Counted from the first letter of the stretch, positions 35,501 to 48,814 are shown. The stretch is 64,000 nucleotides of DNA from Schistosoma mansoni (GCF_000237925.1 NC_031495.1:16379749-16443748); one strand, 5' to 3'. Program-made: numbers and translations. Notes: generated by a model from the letters alone, not told the origin.

Positions 35501-38500
35501 TCTGTTATTTATTTATTTAAACACATAAATATTGGTACAAGGAAGCACCAGATACATATGCGCCTCACAAATCTCATTCGATTTGTGTGAGGGCTGCGAT
35601 ACTGCCCAGGTGCCCAAACTGATGCTGGTGGTTTTCTTAGGGGGCCACACTCGGAGCCTTTGACCGAAAGATCTGATCCACAAGGCAGTGGAGCATCGTG
35701 AGGAGATGCAGTCCCATGGTAGCCGGTGATCAATGATTGATTCGTACGCCATTTGTTCCCTCAGGATACTGGAGCCTATGTGCACCATTGGTTTGGAATC
35801 AGGGTTTTCCAACTCCCCTAGGTGGACCCTCCATGTCCACCAACCCGGTTAAAGCGCAGGACATTCGCTTTTCGTCCTCTCAATTTCGTAAACAACACCT
35901 TCGCCACGAGAAGGCAGTGAGCAGGACTTCCCTGGCAGAGGCTATATATTCGCGTGGCCATATGAGAGCATTTCGAGAGGGAGAGCGGACTCTCCCCACT
36001 CTCGGCTGTACCAGGGCATTTGGGGGCATGTTTCTGTTAAGTGTAAAATGATTACGTATCGTTTTATTATCGTGCAATATTTTGCGTTCCTCATTCTTCC
36101 AACCCATTTCGTGCTCAAATATTATATTGAGAATGAATAATAAGATTTAGAGTGAATCGGTCCTACAATTTGTTGTCTGCAAAATAGTACAAAAGGAAGA
36201 TTCATATCGGAAACGTTCACGGCGATGTTCTCTCAGCGATCCAAAGCAATAAAATCATGTATCAACTTGAAATTATGGACCAAAAATCAACATACGTAGT
36301 TTTTCTGAGACATATCTGGCTCCATGACAAACGTGACGACTATAGTAAAAATATAACCAAAGTTCTTTAATAAACTGTTCATTGTTATCTATTTCTTTCG
36401 TTTTTCAAGTATTATTTCATATTTATCTTTTAGGTCGTGTCGCTCGTGCTGGTCGACGTGGGGTTGCTTATTCTTTAGTCGATCCCGAAGAGTTACCTTA
36501 TCTATTAGATGTATTCATGTTTTTAGGTAAAGAGTGGAAAGTATGTCAATCATCAAACAAACAAGTGGAATGGGAGAGTGACTGTGTTGGCAGAGCACCA
36601 AGAAGCATTATGAGCAGTCTGGCCGCTCGTATTGAGAGTATCTCATCTGAAAATTCTTCTCTTGTACGTGTCATATCAAAGTTATATGACAATTCTTGTT
36701 TTTCGTACATATTAGAAAAACGTTACCTGTGATATATATATATATATATAGTTTTAAATTTAGTATTCCAAAAACCAAGCAAAAATGTTTTTATTTTTCT
36801 ACCGAGCAATCTAATATCTGTGTCATTTCAAAGGTTTTGTCAAAGTGTAAATGGTTTTCGGCTCAACTTGACAAATGTTTTTGTCTGTCTGATTTGGAGG
36901 TATTTTCATCAGATATTGTTTTCTTAAGAGTTTCAAGATTGCACCAAATAGTGGAAGTTAATTTGAAGGTGTTATGTTATGCAATCATCCGGTTTTAGCA
37001 CTGAAATGCAAGCTTCCTTTTTGTAAGTCTAATCAGCTAACAGAGTGAGATCAAGATAAATATATGTATATATCTCAGATAAATAAGTTAAACTTCAACC
37101 AGTATCATAGACATATGAACATCTCTTATCCGTTATTTAGCCTTGAACTGTCATGTGCTCGCGGGCAGGTGATATTGTATCTGACCGACTCAGCCTATCA
37201 AGAACAAGCTTAGGCTATCTACATTAAACTAAATGGAAAAATATTTCCAGCTCATATTTAGTGTAATTTTAAAACTGAATGATATTGTTTCATATCCCTG
37301 AACGCTTTGAAATTTATACCTATGTAAAGAATTCTCATTGGTGAGAAATATTGTCGGAGTCACCCAACAAGAAAATTGTTTTAATCATTCTAGTTAGTAA
37401 CTGCTTACTAAATAATCCGTTTTGAAATTTTCAGGAATCAATGAAGAAGGTTTGTGTCAATGCGATGAAACGATACCTTCAAACTCGTCCGAATGCATCT
37501 TGGGAATCTATTCGACGTGCAAAAGATCTAAGAGATGCACACTTTTCATTGCCTGTTCATCAGATTTTTGGTAAGAATACAGTCAAAATATTTATTTTAT
37601 ATTAGCTTCATTTGAGTATATTATTCAAAGACTGTGAATAAAAACAGATGGTTCAAGATTAGTATACTTTGCGTAATGGGTAAATCAGAGATTCATAAAC
37701 GATTAATAAGTCAACTCGGTGTATTATTCATTGTGTGATTGGTGCTATGATTTCCATAGAGTTAAAATTATAAAATGTCACGTAGACATATCGTTATTTT
37801 ACAGGTTATAAAACTCAGTACATAATAAATCTTTATAGGTTAACCTTCCAACAATATAGATGGTTATTGTTTATCAACATCTAATTATTCGGTGTATTAC
37901 TGCAATAAAGGTAAAGCTGTAACCTTACTAATCATTTAGTGAATATGTATTTAGATAGACTGGCACAGATCTTGTTAACTATTTATTTATTTAACGGATT
38001 GTAAATTACAGCCAGTTAGATAGATTTCAGCCAAGAATTACCATGAAGAATATTCAAATTGCTTTATCACTAGCAATGAAAAAAGTTAGCTTAAAATGTA
38101 AATTTAGTAGGTTTTTAACACTTGTGATAGTTGTTGAAGACGAAATATTTCAAGACTGCACTGTCGAAGTGGTTCAAAGTTGTAAGTTAACATCAAACTA
38201 AATTTCATCCACTACAACTAAGAAGAGTCATTTTGAAAACCACAGTAATGGCATGCGATCTTCCAATTGAACAAGGATTTTTATAATTTCCTTATCACTT
38301 TAAATTCCAGCGTCTTGGACTGTAAAACAAAATTAAATATAATCTTAACAATCTAGTCATAGGCTACGATACAAAATTACATTTAATAAATTGCTGAAAG
38401 CCTACTTAATTTGTTCATTAACAGAGTAGACACAATGATTTGTTAATTTTCCCAAAAAATATTTTGTTGATGCAATATTGTTGTTTTTATTATGTGTACT

Positions 38501-41500
38501 ATACTCTTGGATCTCCTTGTTTCCTGTATAATTCTTTTTCCATTATGAAGATATCTTTTCTTCGCTTTGTAGATAATTCAGCAGAGAAAGAAGATGTAAC
38601 AAATAATGAAATATTAGGTGTTATACGACAACTCAAATTACCTGTGAGTTACAAACATTAAACCTTTCCATGTGATTATAATTGTTTGTATTTTAACACT
38701 GTCAGTTTTGTATCTCATGTATACGTAATATACGCGTAAAAAAGGATAAATAAAAAATATTTTGCTTTAGACATATAAAAGTAGCTACTGAACCTTATAA
38801 CTCATTCTACACTGCTCTTATCAATATAGTTGATTTTCGGTTCTGTTGAGTGGACGCCATTCTCTGGTACACGTCAAGCGGATTTTCTTTTTACAATGAC
38901 TTCTATTTTTTTAGTACTAAGTTGTATACAGAAGCATTTTCGAAAAGAAACAGCTGGATAATATCTGCAAATAAAATGAGGAGTACTAGATAAATAAACT
39001 TGTAAATCCCTATGTATACATCTATTTGACTTATGTTTTTATGAGTTTTAAAGCCTGATTAGTCTGAAGCAGTTTTTAACACAAATCGATAGCAACTAAA
39101 TGATCAAAGCAATCTGGAACCAGTAAATGATTACTTCGTTATCAGTTTCGAACACTCTAGGGAATCATACAATTCATTTATAATATCACGGTGGGTTAAC
39201 CACTGAAATCTAATCTTCAACATCTCAATTTCAGTTAATTGTTGTTATAGAACAATTGAATAAGTTTTGACTTGTAGGTCAAGAGGTTTTGCTAATCGTC
39301 ATAAAGTTTGAACTTTTGTCCCTGTTTTCTTTCATTGAAACTATGAACCGACCAATGTTAGACCACCACTGAAAATCTGTAGGCATCAAATGGCCGTTTG
39401 GTCCTAGTATGGGACCCCTCGGCAGTGTGCATCCACGGTCTCGTATGTAGGATTTTGAACCCAGGACATTCGGTCTCGCACGAGTGCTTAACCTTTAGGT
39501 CATTGAGCTTGGATCCGACGGTGTAAATTTCTAACTTCAAACAATCCACGATATTTTGCGACCATCTTCCATTGTCTTCAATGGGTAACTGCTTCACGCT
39601 TGACACGGTTGGGCTCTAATGGTCACGGCTTTTCACTAGAACTCCGAGAATTACCTGTGGAAGCTAGTCACTGTTTTTGTTTGTTGTGCGCAAAAGTACT
39701 TTGCTTTCATTGTGCTCCTAAATTGACAAGCTCCCTATTTTCGATCTGTATGAATAAACACTGAGTTGTTCCTCAATTATTGCAAATTACGGTCTTACAG
39801 CATTTCGACTATAGAGTTTTAAACAAAAACTTACCACGTATATTTCCATATTGAAGCTTACTGAATTATTACTCTTCACAACATTTTAATTTCAAGTAAT
39901 TTTGATACTTATTCAACAGTATACTGGGATTTTATTTGTACAATGTTATGCCTATTCATACTTATTTTCTCACAGACTATATTTGAAGCTTTGGGTAAAC
40001 ATGTGAATCCTGAAGCTTTTGCTACAATGACCAAAAAAAGAAAACTACATGATCACATTATAGCGCGTCGTGCAGCTCAGCGAGCGGTCGGTCAAACCAA
40101 CAATGTACTGAAAGTGAGACATATTTATGTATATATATACTCTGACATCACTCCTATTGAACGATTCGATTTTTGTAAATTCTGATCAGTTGTTTAAGGC
40201 GTTCACTCATCATTGTCTTCAAAGAACCACTCACATTCTTTTGTAACAGTATGGGTAGTGCTGAAGCTTTTGAAAAGGTGATGACTGGATAAGAGTAATT
40301 ATTTTGAAACACGAGCTTCCGTTGTCTCCTACACATGTTCTACACTAATTGTTTCAGAGAACGTCAAACCGTACATTATTTGGCGACAATTGGATCGGGT
40401 ACAAGAAGACTATGAGGTAATCAGTTCATGATATGGTGCTATTAAACGAAGGATAGTCACATTGTATTAGGATCTGTTGTCTCTTCACATCTTTCGAGAT
40501 GAATCATAGAAACAGTACATTTCAATCGCCTATGTGGTTATAATATCGTATGGCTCGGAAGAAGAGTCTCTGCAGTGATTGGTACCATTGATTGAAAGAT
40601 CATTTGATTCGGTATATCAGCATTTATCAATCTGTAAATAATGAGCGTAATTGAATTATAATCCTATTTCTTCTCCATATTCTCTTTTTAATGACTTTCA
40701 CTGGTATTGAAATCCTCGGTGTACAATACTATTTTCTTTACAAATGCAATAAACCAAACAAACATAGAATCATTGCATTGATTTCAAAGTTATGTTAGTC
40801 AGTCAGTGAATAAAGCTTTTTAAATTAGTTTATTATATGCTGTAATCATATTTCCTAGTTACTTAGTAGGTTTTCTTAATTATGGAATAGTAGTGTAGTA
40901 ACAATTCAGTGGTCGTGATCTTTGACTTTCAACCACTAAATCTCGGGTTCGAACCCCGCTTCACTTAAGTTCAAACACTCAGGGAGTATCAATAGCGCTC
41001 ACGTTTAAAATGGAACTTAAAGCCAACTACGAAAATTTGTAACTGGTAAATAGGTTATCATAAATTACTTTTACTTATATATTTGAACAATTTTACTCAG
41101 ATCTCTATAATTCTCCATCCCCTCATAGAATTTAGTAGAAAGAAAGGTCTCATTAACTGATCAATTAGGTGCATGTAATGCTAATGATGAAATGTCGGAT
41201 AATTTGGAAAATATTGACTTCTTTGTACCATATTCACGTGGTGATGAAGCAACAGAGAATGGATTGTCAATTACTGGAACAAAAAGTCAATTTTGTTTAG
41301 ATGCAGCAGCAGCTTCATTAGATTTACCAAATGATGAATCACAACAAGTCCAGTAATTACAATTTTTGATTCATTTAATTTAATGATCAATTAATTTTAT
41401 TAATTGGATTGGTTTCTCATCTAAGCTTATACTTTGCAAAACATCTTTTTGTGCTTATATAGTGATTATCCTGATTAGGTTTCGTAATCATCTTTTTATT

Positions 41501-44500
41501 ATTTATCGTTATATTCTTTTATTGTCTTGTTTTCTTGAAACATTATTTCACTATTCCGTCCCCATAGGAAAATTAAAAACGAAAGAAAACAATTCATTTT
41601 TCAATAAAGTTTATTTAGAGTTTACAGAGGAATATCTCGTCTTCTCCCTTAATGCTGATTGGTTGAAAATGAACCTATCGATGTGTTTTGAGCGTGGATT
41701 AGTTAGGACTGTCTTGTCAACGTTCATTTGGAGAAATACCTTGATAAACAGAACACTCGGGTTTCAACTATAATGAGTGATGGATTCAAATCCCACTTCA
41801 TATAGTGTGTTTTGTTTAGCCTGGTGATATTATGGTGTTGGCTACTTATGTCCACATAAGTAGTATATGGTGATGGTCAGACATATAATGTATTTTGGCA
41901 GAAGACCGATAAGGAGAGAACTGAAATGAAACGCGATTGGTAGGAAAATGCATGAACAATGAAATTAGAGAAGATGAACTAATATTTACTGAAGGAATAG
42001 TGAAGATTGAGACAATTGGTTGTTAATTTGCAAATTAACTGTTTGTTGTATGGTTATCACAATTTAGTGAGATAGTCTGTAATTTGTGTTTAAATACATT
42101 CGATTGTCCCCACCCGTGTTTTGTTCACTACAATATTACTATCAACCTTCACGCCAAACTATAAAGCTCAAAGCGAAGTACATAAAACCTGCACGTGATA
42201 AATAAGTCTCTTTTTATTTCATTAAAGGACCATTAGTAAATTATGTTTTTTTTAAATCTAAAGGAAACATTCAGTCATTAATTTTTATTATCGGTTTATC
42301 ACCAATGGATTCATTTTAGCTAGTCAGAAATGTTGAATTGAAGTTTTCATAATTGATAGAATACAAAGTCGGTAAAGATTATCACGATTTTTTAAACTTG
42401 TGCCGTACGCTTAATTTTTATTAAATAAATAACTTACGTCCTACATTTCGGTTCTTTTATTTCCTGATAATAATTCAGTGGTGGAGTTGCAGGATCACAT
42501 AGTCGAAAGCTTGTTTGGGATCGTAAACGCAAACGATTTACTGGAATGGATGCTGCTCATGGTAAAGCAAATATGAAACGTATTAAAACTGAAAGTGGTG
42601 TATGGATTCCTGCATCATACAAAACAGACAAGTGGGTCATAATCATTAATTGAATCTAATTTTCCCCAAAAATATATCACCAATCACCGTAATTGATTTA
42701 TTTTACTTAATACCATTCAGTGTATAAATGAGTATATACAGTTGTCCAAATTGAAAATCAAAGGACAAATATGTGTTGGTTTGTTTATGAAATAAAGTGA
42801 AGTATTAACCCCTAAATAATGCTTCAAATGTATTTTATTTTACATAGTTATATTGAAGTGCAATTGTATGACAAAACGAGGGACTTACTAACCTCTTACA
42901 ATTAATTGCACACTATTCTATTCTAATTGTGACTTGTTTTTTTCCATAATGTAAAACCTCTCTTCCAGAAAATCAAACATGATATTGGTGTGGTAGATTC
43001 AACAGAATGTAATGTGGTTGCTACAAAAGGAGACTAAGTTGTTACCGTGTACCTACGCTATGACATTTCTCGATTGTCTCCTATAGTTCATTCGTATTAG
43101 AGATGCAAGTGTTCCATCATACCTAAAATTTGTTCAACCTTTAAACTCCATTTAAGAATCGTTTGGTGATATTAATAGTGATATATCTTTATCTACCCTA
43201 CTTATCAAATCCAATATCTGCGGATTTTGTGTACAATGATCTTTTTCGGCCCTCCTTATAATAGCATAACATCATTGTTCAAAATTCCTCCATAATCTAT
43301 TTTTTACCTAATGATTTTTTAGCATGCTATAATTAAGGGAAGTGTTTTATACCGTTTTGCTCTTCAACTGTACGCCTTCCGTAACCAATTCAACATTTAG
43401 TTCGTGGGTTAAGCTTAACGGTATTCACCTGTTTTATCCAGCCAATGAAAGCAACAATATCTATATTTTGACTCTAACCGTTATATTCTTTTCCTTTTGT
43501 TAAGATATAAACTGTGGCTTAAAAAATCCAAGTCGGATATTATACAGGAAACAAGCAAATCGGCAGAAGAATCATCCTCTGTTATCGATGCTTCAAATAT
43601 GCATAAAAAATTTGCAAATTATGGTGATGTAATAGAATTACCTGATACAAATGAAGTGACCGGCAAACAAAATCATTTTTTAAAATCATCAATAGGGAAA
43701 AAGAGTAAAAAACAGCAATTAACACCAAAATTTGCAGTTATTGGATCACAAAAATGGCGTAAGTGAAACGTTTTGTCAATAAGTTAATTTTAATAACCAT
43801 CTTTTAAAGCATTATTATATCTTTATGATTAAATTTTTTAACTAAATGGTGTCCTATATTAACTTTTTTCAGTCGATAAAACTTAATCAAGTCATTGGTA
43901 ATTGGGATGTAGCCAAGTTAACAGGTGTATACCACCTGATTGGGACACAGGTGATTATCGTAACCAGTGATTACAGACTTTGAATGACGTAGCTCAAAAT
44001 CGTTTGCAATGGCACAGTTACATCCACTCTTTGTCTTCACCCAGATTCTGAATTCCTTATAATTATTTAAAATTTAACTAATTTATATTTTATTGAATCT
44101 TATCTTCGATCCCTAATCTTTCTAATCAGCGCTCATACTGTTTCTACCTCTACTACTCTGGGATTTGAACTAAGGATTGTATATATCTGTAACGATGGGT
44201 TATAGCAACTCAAACCGATGTACTTACGGACTAGGTTCTACCTTTCTATTGAATGACACTTTTGCTTAAACTAGTCAATCACCATTATCATTTTATGTAA
44301 CTGTACGATGAGATTGTGGCTCACTGGTAGTAGTAATACTTATATAAGTCGAAAGTATCAGACATTGCTTTTACATAACCTATTGGTCAAATACATGTAC
44401 ATACTTTTCAGTAAAATGTCAGAATCATGCCTCAAATACATCATTTGCACATCTTTGAACTGTCTCTTACAAGCTTCATTGTATCTTCATCCTTGTTTTT

Positions 44501-44925
44501 TTCTTGATTGCTCTCAGTTTTCTCTTTTTCTTTATATCAATCTTCTCAACTCTATGCTCGCACAAATTTCACTTTCGACTGGTGTTACATACTACTTATA
44601 TCTGCAAACACAAATAGCATACACCACAATTATACTAGCCAAACAAACAGATAGGTTGTACAAATATATAGTTTCACTTAATTTCTCTCTACATATATGT
44701 ATTTGTACACTAATTTTAGAAGACCGAGCAAATTCTCGACAGAAAGAACGTTTACAGAATGCAGAAGAAAGGAAAAAAATACGCAAACCAAAAGGATCTC
44801 GAACATTTGGTCAACTCAGGCTACCTGAGCAAATATTAAAGCAACGTAAATTGCGCGAAAAACAAAAACAACGTGCTTGGAAAAATAAAAATAATAACCA
44901 GTCACACAAAAAACGGAAACATTAA
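29563..44925 (+). CDS. DDX54: DEAD-box RNA helicase DDX54/Dbp10, complete
   Basis: DDX54/Dbp10 is a nucleolar ATP-dependent RNA helicase of 60S ribosome assembly. Sixteen exons, all in phase, give 829 residues: 29563-29739, 29770-29955, 29991-30040, 30077-30118, 30152-30247, 31999-32182, 33803-33934, 34933-35143, 36434-36663, 37435-37570, 38573-38643, 39976-40113, 41129-41352, 42479-42631, 43505-43758, 44720-44925. Motifs: Q ([13 protein letters not shown], 31-57), I ARTGSGKT (74-81), Ia PTREL (107-111), Ib TPGR, II DEGD (180-183) where DEAD is usual, III SAT (211-213), [40 protein letters not shown] across the exon 8/9 junction. The C-terminal DBP10 domain reads [19 protein letters not shown] and [17 protein letters not shown]; the end is Lys/Arg-rich. 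The first four introns are 30-36 nt; later ones are 0.5-2.8 kb. The ATG at 29563 follows a LINE-filled intergenic region. Confidence 0.95.
30740..31175 (+). mobile_element. Short non-autonomous R1 derivative (5' UTR plus 3' tail)
   Basis: The body (30765-31060) matches the R1 5' UTR at 50840-51185, and the end (31100-31170) matches the R1 3' tail (GTACACATGTATTTGATGCC then TTGTACCAATGTTTACATG and AAATAAATAAA). No R1 ORF sequence lies between. It sits in DDX54 intron 5 in sense orientation. Confidence 0.82.
31176..31998. other. Rest of DDX54 intron 5
   Basis: No gene or recognisable repeat was seen in this AT-rich intron sequence. Confidence 0.4.
32183..34932. other. DDX54 introns 6 and 7 (around exon 33803-33934)
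   Basis: Apart from exon 7 no coding or named repeat was recognised. The open frame 33208-33606 has no family motif. A 16-base string at 34575-34591 recurs near 41847-41862, a possible shared SINE-like remnant. Confidence 0.35.
35505..36045 (-). mobile_element. Short non-autonomous R1 derivative, opposite orientation
   Basis: The minus strand starts near 36045 with the R1 5' region (including the GGAGAGTCCGCTCTCC hairpin near 35980), runs through the 5' UTR body to 35590 and passes directly into the R1 3' tail (35580-35505, ending in an AAATAAATAAAT tract). It is about 540 bases long, in DDX54 intron 8, antisense to the host gene. It extends about 100 bases further 5' than the copy at 30740. 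Confidence 0.85.
36731..36752. repeat. (TA)n microsatellite
   Basis: An uninterrupted run of about 10 TA units in DDX54 intron 9. Confidence 0.9.
39380..39555 (-). repeat. tRNA-like SINE remnant
   Basis: On the minus strand an A-box-like segment (GACCTAAAGGTTAAGCACTC) is followed at tRNA-like spacing by a B-box-like segment (GGTTCAAAATCC). It is a pol III-type head, as in schistosome SINEs, in DDX54 intron 11. It cannot fold as a functional tRNA. Confidence 0.6.
40895..40990 (+). repeat. tRNA-like SINE remnant
   Basis: This contains CAGTGGTCGTGATC, CCACTAAATCTC and the B-box GGTTCGAACCCC in DDX54 intron 12. The body downstream is not recognisable. Confidence 0.6.
41690..41880 (+). repeat. 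Probable tRNA-like SINE remnant
   Basis: GGATTCAAATCCCACTTC (near 41778) is a B-box-like sequence, preceded by a degenerate A-box region and followed by GTTTAGCCTGGTGATAT, which resembles the GGTTTGGCTTGGTAATAT near 50270. It may be a degenerate member of the same SINE family. Confidence 0.4.
43890..44260 (+). mobile_element. RTE-like LINE (family C), 3'-end fragment
   Basis: This matches the reverse complement of 59930-60235 and of 4500-4770: a region of CCAAGTTAACAGGTGTATACC, then GTTTGCAATGGCACAGTTAC, then CTTTCTAATCAGCGCTCATAC and CTACCTCTACTACTCTGGGA. It is non-coding 3' terminal LINE sequence in DDX54 intron 15. Confidence 0.75.
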
Positions 44926-45489
44926 ATTATTTTAACTATACTAATTCTTGTACAGTTAATTTTTTTTCTTTTGAGATGACGTATTTAAGTAATAAGGATT
45001 TTATTGTGAACAATATACACCTTATTGTTTATGCTTATTGAAAAGTTAATGGTGGGCTCTTTTATTAAAACACTAGGAAATGAGCTAGTTCTGCATTTCA
45101 CGATATAACCGCTGTAAAGTCCGTGACCATATATTGTTGGAACCTGTTTTTGGTGTAGTGCGTTAGTTTTTCTGCAACACTGCGGTGAGGGGAGTCGATT
45201 ATCATAGATCTTAATGATAAACTAGGGTTGTTTAGGTAGTCATTTCTAGAAGTATCAGTAAAGCAGCTTATATGAAGAACACAATGGTAAATTGGACAGA
45301 TTTTTCTTTCATTAGATAATATTCATGTACAGCGTAGCAGACAGCTTAACTACAGTTTACAGTCACTGCGCTGTCACCTGCTGTCCACAAAACATCCAAT
45401 GCTTTTTTTCTTGCATAATAATGTCCGACCTGTTAGAAAAACTTTTAATAGTGAATTACTAGTGCCATTTTTATCGACACTTACTCAGT
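44926..45489. other. 3' flank of DDX54
   Basis: This is the likely 3' UTR and intergenic sequence. No canonical AATAAA is seen in the first 100 bases. No gene was recognised. Confidence 0.4.
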
Positions 45490-48258
45490 CACTAAGTTAC
45501 TTACTTATCTACACCTGTTACCCCTAATGGAGCATAGGCCGCCGACCAGCATTCTCCAACACACTCTGTTCTGAGCCTTCCTTTCTAGTTCTATCCAGTT
45601 GTTCATTCTTCTCATATCTGTTTCCATTTCTTGGTGTAATGTGTTCTTGGGTCTTCCTCTTCTTCGGCATTCAGAATTTCAAGTGAGGGCTTGCCTTGTG
45701 ACACAGTTGGGTGCTTTCCTCAATGTGTGTCCTATCCACTTCCAGTGCTTCTTCCTCCATTGAAATCTGGTTTGTTCTCTCACACAGTAGGTTGTTGCTG
45801 ATATTGTCTGGCAAACGGATCCGAAGTATTTTGCGTAGACAACTGTTAATAAACACCTGTATCTTCTGGATGATGGCTTTCGTAGTTCTCAAGGTTTCCG
45901 CCCCATACAGTAGAACTGTCTTGACATTTGTATTGAAAATTCTGATCTTGCTGTTGATTGACAGTTGTTTTGAGTTCCAGATGTTCTTCAGTTGTAAATA
46001 TGCTGCTCTTGCTTTGCCGATCCGCGCTCTCACATCTGCATCAGATCCACCGTGTTCATCAATGATGCTGCCCAGATATATAAAGGTTTCCACATCCTCC
46101 AAAGCTTCTCCGTCAAGCGTAATTCGATTGTTGCATGCTGTGTTGTATTGGAGTCTTGCTTTTCCCTTTGTTTATATTGAGACCTGCTGCTGCTGAGGTT
46201 GCTGTTACACGGGTCATCTCCTGCATTTGTTGTTGCGTTTGTGATAGAAGAGCCAGATCATCCGCGAAGTCTAGATCGTCCAGCTGCATCCTACCTGTCC
46301 ACTGTATCCCGTGATTTCCTCCAGTTGTTGAAGTCTTCATGATCCAGTCAATCACCAGGAGAAAGAGAAAGGGTGAGAGTAAGCAACCTTGCCTAACACC
46401 GGTCTTTACTTCAAACGAGTCGGTGAGCTGTCCTCCGTGGACGATTTGGCAGTTTAGTCCATCATAGGAGTTCCATATGATATTGACTATCTCAGGCATA
46501 CTGTAGTGTCGAAGAAGCCTCTATAGTGTTGTCCTGTTCGCGCTATCAAATGCTTTCTCGTAGTCAATGAAGTTGATGTGCAGTGATGAATTCCATTCAA
46601 CTGATTGTTCCACAATGATCCATAGAGTTGCGATTCGATCTGTACATAAACGATCCTTACGGAATCCAGCCTGTTGGTCTCAAAGTTGGGCGTCTATGGA
46701 GTCCTTCATTCTGTTTAACAATACCCTGTTGAAGACTTTTCCTGGAATAGAGAGAAGAGTGATGCCCCTGTAATTATCACACTTGCTGAGATCGCCTTTC
46801 TTTGGTATCTTGATCAGATGTCCTTCTTTCCAGTCTGTTGGTACTTGTTCTTCATCCCAAATCTTACTGAAGAGAATGTGGAGTGTCTTTGCAGTTGCTG
46901 CTACATCTGCTTCCAGTGCCTCTGCTGGAATGTTGTCTGGTCTCATGGCTTTGCTGCTTTTAATTTGTCTAGTGGCCATGCTGATCTCTTCAATTGTTGG
47001 TGGGCTAAAACCGATTGGGAGGTCCATGGGTGCTACTTCAATGTTGGGTGGGTTCAATGGAGGTGGTCGATTTAAGAGTTCCTTAAAATGCCCTACCCCC
47101 TGTTTCGCTGTTCTTCAATGTTGATTACCTTGCTTTTCACTGGTCGTTCTGGTTTACGGTAATTTCCAGCGAGTTTCTTTGTTGCATCATGAAATTGTCT
47201 CATGTTTCCTTCTCTTGCAGCCTTTTCCACCGTCATTGCTAAATTTTGCACATATTTACGTTTGTCGGTTTTGATGCTCCTCTTCACTTGCTTGTTTGCT
47301 TCTGTGTATTCGGCTTGTGGGTTGGCTTTTTCTGCTCTTGTTCGGCTGATATTGATCGCTGCCTTCTTGCTCCTCCTTTCTTGAATCTTATCCAGTGCAT
47401 CAACAGTGATCCATTCCTTTTGGTGGTGATTTTTGTTGCCCAGAACCTCCTGATATGTTAAAGTGATTGCCTCATTTATCCCTTTTTAGTTGCTCTCCAT
47501 AGTAGTTCTCTCTCCTTTGAGTAGCTCATGAAAGGCCTGGAACTTGTTGAGGGCTATCTTGAATTTATTGAGTTTGCCAGCATCCCAAAGAAAAGCCGTA
47601 TCAAACTTTTGTGATGTTGTCCGCCCCATTTTCCAGTGCTTAAGTTTTAATTTCATCTTGGCGACCAGCAAATGGTGACCGGACGCTATATCAGCTCCTC
47701 TCTTGGTTCTCACGTCCTCTATCGTCCTTCTGAACGTTTTGTTGATGCAGATATGGTCGATTTAGTTCTGTGTAGTGTGATCCGATGAAGTCCATGTGGC
47801 TTTGTGTATGCAATTGTGTGGGAATATGGTACCGCCTATGACCAGTTTGTTAAAGGCACATAGGTTTGCAAATCTCTCACCATTTTCGTTCCTTTCTTTG
47901 TTGCATCATGAAATTGTCTCATGTTTCCTTCTCTTGCAGCCTTTTCCACCGTCATTGCTAAATTTTGCACATATTTACGTTTGTAGGTTTTGATGCTCCT
48001 CTTCACTTGCTTGTTTGCTTCTGTGTATTCGGCTTGTGCTTCTCACCATTTTCGTTCCTTTCTCCAAGTCCATGTCGTCCCATGATGTTTTCGTATTCGG
48101 TGTTGTCCATTCCAATTTTAGCATTTAAATCTCCCATCAGAATGGTCAAGTCCTTTGTTGGGCATTTCTCGACGATTGACTGCAGCCTATCGTAGAATTG
48201 ATCTTTAACGTCTTCACTGTAATCGTTGGTAGGCGCATAGCATTGGATGACGTTCATT
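45490..48258 (-). mobile_element. RTE-like LINE (family R2), 5'-truncated, decayed
   Basis: Minus-strand ORF pieces run from endonuclease (48257-48003: MNVIQCYAPTNDYSEDVKD, LTILMGDLNAKIG) through the linker (47713-47486; 47287-47093) to RT (47057-46680: DNIPAEALEAD, KKGDLSKCDNYRGITLLS; 46499-46113: VRQGCLLSPFLFLLVIDW, catalytic FADDLALLS) and the C-terminal region (46102-45671: YLGSIIDEHGGSDADV). The 3' end at about 45494 has a TAAG-type tail. Several frameshifts and stops separate the pieces, and a self-derived duplication lies at 47875-48063. It lies between DDX54 and COG5. Confidence 0.9.
47875..48063. repeat. Self-derived 143-nt insertion flanked by 23-nt direct repeats
   Basis: Positions 47893-48039 repeat 47174-47319 of the same element with one visible mismatch (GTAGG versus GTCGG). 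The inserted part, 47898-48040, is bounded by identical 23-nt repeats at 47875-47897 and 48041-48063. The arrangement looks like an insertion of a piece of the element into itself with target duplication. Confidence 0.85.
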
Positions 48259-48814
48259 GTAATGCATCAGCGTCAAGGGTTGATATTATACTACTTTTTA
48301 ATCGTTTTAAAGGTTTGTGTGTACCAAATAAAATGACACTTCAAAAACAGAAAGCTGAAGTTAATCATGACAATGAAATTTAATCACTGTAAGAAGTCAT
48401 TGAATGTTTTAGTTGGAAAGTCCAAATAACATTTTTACAAACCAACAGTAAGTATTTCTGGAAAAAGAAGTCTGGGGATAAATTTCTGTGCTGACGCGTT
48501 GAAACAAACAAGCTACTACAACGAAATTCATATTGCCATATCTGAATATGATTCCAATTTACGCTCAAATATTACTCCACTATAATTAATATTAAGTAGT
48601 CCATAGTACTTTTGTAGTTATATGTAAACTGCTTAATTATCTTACGATGATTTGCTAGTCAAAAACAAACACTATAAACAAATCAAGTATTTATCTTATT
48701 AAAATAATATTTATCACAGTGTTTAAAATGAAATTATGTATAACAAATTAGTTAAAACAAATCCCATATAAATAGATACAATAAAAAAAATATATATGCA
48801 TAGAAGCTTCACTT
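48259..48814. other. Sequence downstream of COG5
   Basis: AT-rich sequence with no recognisable gene or repeat. The part next to 48815 is the likely COG5 3' UTR. Confidence 0.4.

Noticed and set aside
45711-47461. Plus-strand frames over the R2 element
   Set aside because: They are antisense shadows of the RTE endonuclease and RT pieces.
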